Origin: Martinezella rhizogenes
Lineage (GTDB): Bacteria; Pseudomonadota; Alphaproteobacteria; Rhizobiales; Rhizobiaceae
Direction of reading: 5' to 3'
Assembly (NCBI GenBank): GCA_013322215.1
Contig: JAAMEZ010000058.1
Location: forward strand, 682,001-746,000
Length of the DNA: 64,000 nt
The notes under the pieces are model-generated. The model was not told where the DNA came from and made no database searches. It saw only the letters and a program-made list of their open reading frames with translations. Position numbers and translations under genes: made by a program. Each line of letters starts with the position of its first letter. Within the stretch, counting starts at the first letter, position 1. Positions 59,597-64,000 of this stretch are shown one piece after another.

Positions 59597-59664
59597 AGGC
59601 ACGAAGCCACAACGCAGCCAGACTTGACTGAAAGCTATCTTGGTTTACGACCATGCCGTGAGGA

Positions 59665-61023
59665 ATGGGGATTTACAAGAGCATGGCGGCCAACAACACA
59701 ACCGATGGTAACGCGCGGATCGAGGTGCTGATCTCGGACATGAACGGCCGGCTCAGGGGCAAGCAGATCCCGATCGCGGCCGAGAAGAAAGTCCGGTCCG
59801 GCGCCGTGCGGCTGCCGACCTCGACGCAATCGCTCGATATCTGGGGTGACGACAATGACGATATTACCGGCCTGTCGCTGACGATCGGCGATCCGGACGG
59901 GACTTGCGTCGCCGACCAGCGCACACTCGCCGACATGCCCTGGGCGCCGGCGGGATCGAAGCAGGTGCTTGCCACCATGCACGAGCTCGACGGGAGCCCG
60001 AGTTTTCAGGACCCGCGTGCCATTCTTTCCACCGTGGTCGATCGTTATAAGGCGCTCGGGCTGACGCCCGTCATCGCGACCGAGCTGGAATTCTACCTTC
60101 TGGCCGGGGACTGGCGCGATAGAGGCCTCCCCTCTCCGCCACTGGCCCTGACCTATCAGGGCGAACCGAACGGCTTTCAGCTCTATGACATGGACGCCGT
60201 CGATCTCCTTGATGATTACCTCGAAACGCTGCGCGCCTATGCACGAGTGCAAGGGCTGCCGGCGGACGCAACGACGGCGGAGTTCGGCCCCGGCCAGTTC
60301 GAGGTCAACCTCCTGCACCGCCCGGATGCGCTGGCCGCTGCGGACGATTGCATCATGCTGAAGCGCGTAGCCGAGCAGGCGGCGCGCAAGCATGGCTTGA
60401 AATCCACCTGCATGGCCAAGCCCTATACCGATCACGCCGGCTCGGGACTGCATGTGCATGCGAGCATCATCGATGCTCAGGGGCGCAATGTGCTGGATGC
60501 AGCCGGCGGGGAGCCGAAGAGGCTGAAATCGATCTGCGCCGGGTTGCTGCAGACGCTGCAGGATGCACAGCTGGTCTTTGCGCCCTATGCCAATTCCTAT
60601 CGCCGTTTCCAGCCGGGCTCATTTGCCCCCGTCGATCTCACCTGGGGCTTTGGCCATCGCGGCACGGCCGTGCGCATTCCCGAGAAGGATGGGCCGGGCG
60701 CGCGCATCGAGCACCGCGTCGCCGGCGCGGATGCCAATCCCTATCTGATGCTGGCGGCGATCCTTGGCGGCATGTTGCTCGGCCTGCAGAATGAATTGGA
60801 CCCAGGTGAGGAATCGACGCCCGCCTATGTACCGGCCGATGCACCCAAGCTGACGCATGATTTCCTGACGGCTGTCGAGCGCTTCCGTGCCTCCGCCTTC
60901 ATCGCCGATATCTTCGGGGAGCGATATCAGCGGCTTTACGGCGATACGAAGCACAAGGAAGCGATCCGCTATCTGCGCAGCGTGTCCGATTTCGATTACC
61001 GCACCTATCTGCCGCGCCTCTGA
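59665..61023 (+). CDS. Glutamine synthetase-family enzyme (gamma-glutamylpolyamine synthetase-like)
   Basis: A 452-aa GS-fold protein. N-terminal segment VLISDMNGRLRGKQIPI, catalytic-core segments TAEFGPGQFEVNLLH and KSTCMAKPYTDHAGSGLHVH, and EHRVAGADANPYLMLAAIL belong to the PuuA/SpuI-type GS subfamily, which ligates glutamate to putrescine or related amines. The divergent neighbour is a polyamine aminotransferase. The start (59665 or 59683) is not settled: neither has a well-spaced ribosome site. Confidence 0.85.
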   Translation: MGIYKSMAANNTTDGNARIEVLISDMNGRLRGKQIPIAAEKKVRSGAVRLPTSTQSLDIWGDDNDDITGLSLTIGDPDGTCVADQRTLADMPWAPAGSKQVLATMHELDGSPSFQDPRAILSTVVDRYKALGLTPVIATELEFYLLAGDWRDRGLPSPPLALTYQGEPNGFQLYDMDAVDLLDDYLETLRAYARVQGLPADATTAEFGPGQFEVNLLHRPDALAAADDCIMLKRVAEQAARKHGLKSTCMAKPYTDHAGSGLHVHASIIDAQGRNVLDAAGGEPKRLKSICAGLLQTLQDAQLVFAPYANSYRRFQPGSFAPVDLTWGFGHRGTAVRIPEKDGPGARIEHRVAGADANPYLMLAAILGGMLLGLQNELDPGEESTPAYVPADAPKLTHDFLTAVERFRASAFIADIFGERYQRLYGDTKHKEAIRYLRSVSDFDYRTYLPRL

Positions 61024-61028
61024 CCCCG

Positions 61029-61976
61029 TCAGATGGCGACGCTATCGATGGCGCCCTCACGGGCAACGCTGGCGGCGGTCCCCTCTCGCACCATCACCTT
61101 GAGTTCGCCGGGATGCACCTTGAGCGTCACATCGCGCTCGAGCGGCAAGAGCTCGCCGTCCATGACGCAATTGGCGAGCTGCCGCAGCTTCGGGAAATGC
61201 AGATGCACTTCCGGCGCGTGCATGACCATGACATCGGCATTCTCGCGAACCCGGCCCCGCAGCATGTCGATGGCAAGCCGGGCGACGCCGAGCGGCCGAA
61301 GGGGCTTTGCCGTATAGAAGCCCAGCTCACCGCTGCGCAGGCTGTCCGCATAAAGCAGCGCATTGGCGCCGAAGGGATTGTTGGAGACGGAGATTGCCGA
61401 AACATGCCGACGCTCGCGAATGCCGCCGGCCTCGAAGTCGACATCGAATTCCGGCGGATTGGCGATGACGCCGAAGGCAGCGCGGGTGCTGGCCGACATC
61501 TTGCCGATGCGCGAACGATAGGTGTAGCCGTTTCGATAGCGCACCATACGGGCATGCAGGCCCGCCGAAAACTGATGCACGAAGGCACGACCATTGGCGC
61601 TGCCTATATCGACATTGTCGACCTCGCCTGTCGCCAGCACGGCGAGCGTCTGCCAGATATCGAGCGGCAGCCGCAATGAGCGCGCAAAAAGGTTCATGGT
61701 GCCGGCCGGGATGACGCCGAGAGCAACGCCATTCTTCCAGGCGATGGCGGCAGCAGCCGAAATCGTGCCATCGCCACCGCCAGCGACGATCCCATCAATG
61801 TCATCGCGGCGTGCAGCGCGCTCCATCGCCGAAACGATATTGCGCCCCTCCACGACCACAGCTTCGAAATCGTGACCGGCGTCGCGGAAGACCTGTTCCG
61901 CTCTCTGCTCGTAGGCAGTCATGTCGGTCGTGCGGAACGTACCGCCATCGCGATTGAAAAAGCCGATCAACTTCAT
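61029..61976 (-). CDS. Diacylglycerol kinase-like lipid kinase
   Basis: A 315-aa enzyme with the catalytic glycine loop DGIVAGGGDGTISAAAAI (GGGDGT motif) and GVIPAGTMNLFARSL, typical of the DAGK/YegS-type catalytic domain. It phosphorylates a lipid such as diacylglycerol. ATG 61976 is chosen; the frame extends upstream to 62105 but without a credible start context. It is convergent with the glutamine-synthetase-like gene. Confidence 0.85.
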   Translation of the reverse strand: MKLIGFFNRDGGTFRTTDMTAYEQRAEQVFRDAGHDFEAVVVEGRNIVSAMERAARRDDIDGIVAGGGDGTISAAAAIAWKNGVALGVIPAGTMNLFARSLRLPLDIWQTLAVLATGEVDNVDIGSANGRAFVHQFSAGLHARMVRYRNGYTYRSRIGKMSASTRAAFGVIANPPEFDVDFEAGGIRERRHVSAISVSNNPFGANALLYADSLRSGELGFYTAKPLRPLGVARLAIDMLRGRVRENADVMVMHAPEVHLHFPKLRQLANCVMDGELLPLERDVTLKVHPGELKVMVREGTAASVAREGAIDSVAI

Positions 61977-62299
61977 CGGGGGCTCTCGGTCTTCCCGCAA
62001 ATTGTGTCTTTGAGGGGCTGAAGCCCCCGTGCGCTTCTTCTCAGATGGTTTTGGATGGAACGATTTCAAGCATTGCGGCCGTTTCGCCCGATCGCCGCAG
62101 CGCACTTATGCATGCTCCGACATGCTGCACTGCAAAAAACGCACGCGACAGACGCACCATGGTCATTGATAGTACCAACGGAGGCATGTCCGTGCTTCGT
62201 CAGTCCCATATCCCAGTTTGATGCACTGAACGCGGCATAACCGGAGTTTGCAGTTTGATTCGCGGCGCTTGATCTTCATGTGCCGCCCAAGGAGTTTTC
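61977..62299. other. 323-bp divergent region
   Basis: Spacer between the lipid kinase (minus) and the MFS gene (plus). A small GGGGCT-GA-AGCCCC hairpin lies near 62017-62030. I see no gene in it; it probably carries both promoters. Confidence 0.5.
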
Positions 62300-63517
62300 G
62301 TGAGCGATATTACCGCCGAGGTCCTCGATACCCAAACCGCCCTGGAGGCGCCGTCGCGCACCGCGATCGCGCTGGTGACCTTGGCGCTGGCTGTCGGCAG
62401 CTTCGGTATCGGTACGGGCGAATTCGTCATCATGGGACTGCTGCCTAACGTAGCCGACACCTTTGGCGTGACGACACCGCAAGCAGGTCATGTGATCAGC
62501 GCCTATGCGCTCGGCGTCGTGGTCGGTGCGCCGATCATTGCCGTGCTCGCCGCCAAGATGGCGCGCCGCACGCTGCTCCTCTTGATGATGGCGATCTTTG
62601 CCGCCGGCAATATTTCCAGCGCCTTCGCACCGACCTTCGAAAGTTTCACGGCACTGCGCTTCATCACCGGCCTGCCGCACGGCGCTTATTTCGGCGTGGC
62701 AGCGCTGGTTGCGGCCTCCATGGTGCCGGTGCACCGCCGCGTCAGAGCCGTCGGCCAGGTCATGCTTGGTCTGACGATCGCGACGCTCATCGGCACGCCG
62801 ATCGCCACGTTCCTCGGCCAGATGCTCGAATGGCGCGCAGCCTTCATGATGGTCGGCGGCGTCGGCCTCGTCACAATGCTGCTGATCGCCCTCTTCCTGC
62901 CGAAGGACAAGGTCGAGGAAGGCGCCAGCATCACCCGCGAGCTCGGCGCACTGAAGCGCATCCAGGTCTGGCTGACGCTTGGCGTTGCCGCTGTCGGCTT
63001 CGGTGGCATGTTTTCGATCTTCAGCTATGTCGCGACGACCACGACTGACGTTGCCGGCCTCGGCTCCGCCATGGTGCCGGTCGTGCTGGCGCTCTTCGGC
63101 ATCGGCATGAATGTCGGCAACATCGTCGGCTCGCGCCTCGGCGACATCTCGATCAAGGGAACGATCGGCGGCATGATGATCTTCAATATCATCATCATGA
63201 CTCTGTTCTCGCTGACGGCTGCCAACCCGATCATGCTCTGCGTCTGCGTGTTCCTGATCGGCTGCGGCTTTGCCGCCTGTCCGGCCGTGCAGACGCGGCT
63301 GATGGATGTGGCCGCGGATGCCCAGACGCTGGCTGCCGCCTCCAATCACTCCGCCTTCAACATCGCCAATGCGCTCGGCGCCTGGCTCGGCGGGCTCGTG
63401 ATCTCCTGGGGCTTCACGGCCGCTGCGACCGGCTATGTCGGCGCAGTTCTCTCCGTCGGCGGTCTTGCCGTATTTGCGCTCTCAGTTGGCCTGGAGCGCC
63501 GCACCGGGCGCGCATGA
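62300..63517 (+). CDS. MFS transporter, DHA1 (AraJ/YdhP-like) family
   Basis: A 405-aa transporter with twelve helices, starting with GTG after AAGGAG. The opening helices contain GSFGIGTGEFVIMGLLPNVA and the conserved AGHVISAYALGVVVGAPII loop; ALRFITGLPHGAYFG is typical of AraJ-like proteins. It probably exports sugars or drugs. Its 3' end overlaps the convergent HxlR regulator by 36 bases. Confidence 0.9.
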   Translation: MSDITAEVLDTQTALEAPSRTAIALVTLALAVGSFGIGTGEFVIMGLLPNVADTFGVTTPQAGHVISAYALGVVVGAPIIAVLAAKMARRTLLLLMMAIFAAGNISSAFAPTFESFTALRFITGLPHGAYFGVAALVAASMVPVHRRVRAVGQVMLGLTIATLIGTPIATFLGQMLEWRAAFMMVGGVGLVTMLLIALFLPKDKVEEGASITRELGALKRIQVWLTLGVAAVGFGGMFSIFSYVATTTTDVAGLGSAMVPVVLALFGIGMNVGNIVGSRLGDISIKGTIGGMMIFNIIIMTLFSLTAANPIMLCVCVFLIGCGFAACPAVQTRLMDVAADAQTLAAASNHSAFNIANALGAWLGGLVISWGFTAAATGYVGAVLSVGGLAVFALSVGLERRTGRA

Positions 63518-63886
63518 GGCTCCCGCGGTCGCCAATTGTTGGCGGCCGTCGTGGCAGAACACATTTTCCTCGCCCCACACGGCCATCGCCTTGATGATCG
63601 GCCCCAGGCTGGCGCCAAGCGGCGTCAGCGCATAATCGACGCGCGGCGGCACCACCGGAAAGACGGTGCGTGAAACCAGCCCCGATTCCTCCAGTTCCCG
63701 CAATTGCTTCGTCAGCATGCGCTGTGTCACCGATGGCAGCTTGCGACGGATTTCGTTGAAACGAAGCGTTCCCCCCAACAGGTGAAACAGAATCACACCC
63801 TTCCATTTGCCGTCGAGCAGGCTCAGCGTCGCCTCGACCGGGCATCCCGGGAAATTCCTGACAAGCTTGGAGCGGGGAACCGACAT
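63482..63886 (-). CDS. HxlR-family transcriptional regulator
   Basis: A 134-aa winged-helix regulator of the HxlR type: CPVEATLSLLDGKWKGVILF, FNEIRRKLPSVTQRMLTKQL and the wing RTVFPVVPPRVDYALTPLG. Start ATG 63886 (MSVPRSK) is chosen over the longer frame to 63955. The Cys in NFPGCPVE is the conserved one used in redox sensing by many members. A TGTAC-N4-GTACA palindrome lies in front of it, and a divergent gene starts at 63991, which this protein most likely controls. Confidence 0.9.
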   Translation of the reverse strand: MSVPRSKLVRNFPGCPVEATLSLLDGKWKGVILFHLLGGTLRFNEIRRKLPSVTQRMLTKQLRELEESGLVSRTVFPVVPPRVDYALTPLGASLGPIIKAMAVWGEENVFCHDGRQQLATAGASCAPGAALQAN

Positions 63887-63901
63887 CGACAGTATCCTTT
63901 T

Positions 63902-63915
63902 TGTACCTACGTACA
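63902..63915. promoter_or_regulatory. HxlR-type operator palindrome
   Basis: TGTAC-CTAC-GTACA, 16 bases before the HxlR start and 76 bases before the divergent gene. The spacing is that of a divergently placed operator. Confidence 0.65.
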
Positions 63916-63990
63916 GAAATTGTGCATTCTTGCGCCTTTTGAGGATAATGCGCATCTAGCCTCTGTGCAACAAACCGAGGAGCTTCTCTC

Positions 63991-64000
63991 ATGCGCGCAG
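63991..64000 (+). CDS. Start of a gene cut by the window end
   Basis: GAGGAG (63977-63982) lies eight bases before ATG 63991, the first codons of which read Met-Arg-Ala. It is divergent from the HxlR regulator and probably its target. Only three codons are visible, so the product cannot be named. Confidence 0.5.

Noticed and set aside
1..64000. CRISPR array or insertion sequence
   Set aside because: No regularly spaced direct repeats of suitable length and no transposase were seen on either strand.

Overview
The window looks like chromosomal DNA from the Rhizobiaceae, most likely Rhizobium. It is GC-rich with alphaproteobacterial codon use. It carries an iolY-R-C-D-E-B inositol locus in which IolC has a C-terminal DUF2090 domain, dispersed rhizobial palindromic repeats, and a direct-repeat GTTC-N7-GTTC SOS box of the alphaproteobacterial type. 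The genus is inferred, not shown.

Positions 1 to about 33,400 are most of a lambda-like, HK97-fold siphovirus prophage; its other end, with the integrase and repressor, lies before position 1. In order there are: a methyltransferase and nuclease cluster (an MT-A70-like fragment, a C5-cytosine methyltransferase, an MmcB/PD-(D/E)XK-like protein); a winged-helix replication-like gene with a 48-bp near-palindrome; a NusG paralogue followed at once by a tightly folded, terminator-ended RNA candidate; a reverse-strand unknown gene; HNH endonuclease, terminases, portal, S49 protease and HK97 capsid; head-tail connectors, tail tube, a -1 frameshifted tail chaperone, tape measure, tail-tip proteins and a repeat-bearing fibre; a reverse-strand acyltransferase 3 gene; and a lysis cassette (GH19-like endolysin, holin candidates, nested Rz/Rz1). 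The last 3.5 kb is a reverse-strand accessory block with an SRAP (SOS-associated) gene and two LexA-type boxes. It ends at the 5' half of a tRNA-Ser(GCU) gene, which I take as the phage-chromosome junction.

Positions 33,500-64,000 are host chromosome: a ferredoxin reductase-like flavoprotein; the inositol locus, with iolY diverging from iolR and iolCDEB, and operator-like GGAA-N6-TTCC sites before iolC; MATE exporter; Glyoxalase_8 and PilZ proteins; a divergent AraC regulator/SDR pair; a HisC-like aminotransferase; Sel1 and DUF2147 proteins; AMP nucleosidase; three tandem YciI/DGPF genes leading into an ECF42-type sigma factor; a YbhN-like membrane protein divergent from a GT2 glycosyltransferase; a Nudix hydrolase; a divergent polyamine-catabolism pair (class III aminotransferase and glutamine-synthetase-like enzyme); a diacylglycerol-kinase-like enzyme; an MFS exporter; and an HxlR repressor that diverges from a gene cut by the window end.

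The most unusual material is in the prophage: the NusG paralogue plus structured RNA ahead of the late operon (possibly an antitermination switch), the large palindrome inside the replication-like gene, RNA hairpins at the borders of the abundant structural genes, and the LexA-boxed accessory block. No searches were run; family calls are from recognition of the protein sequences.
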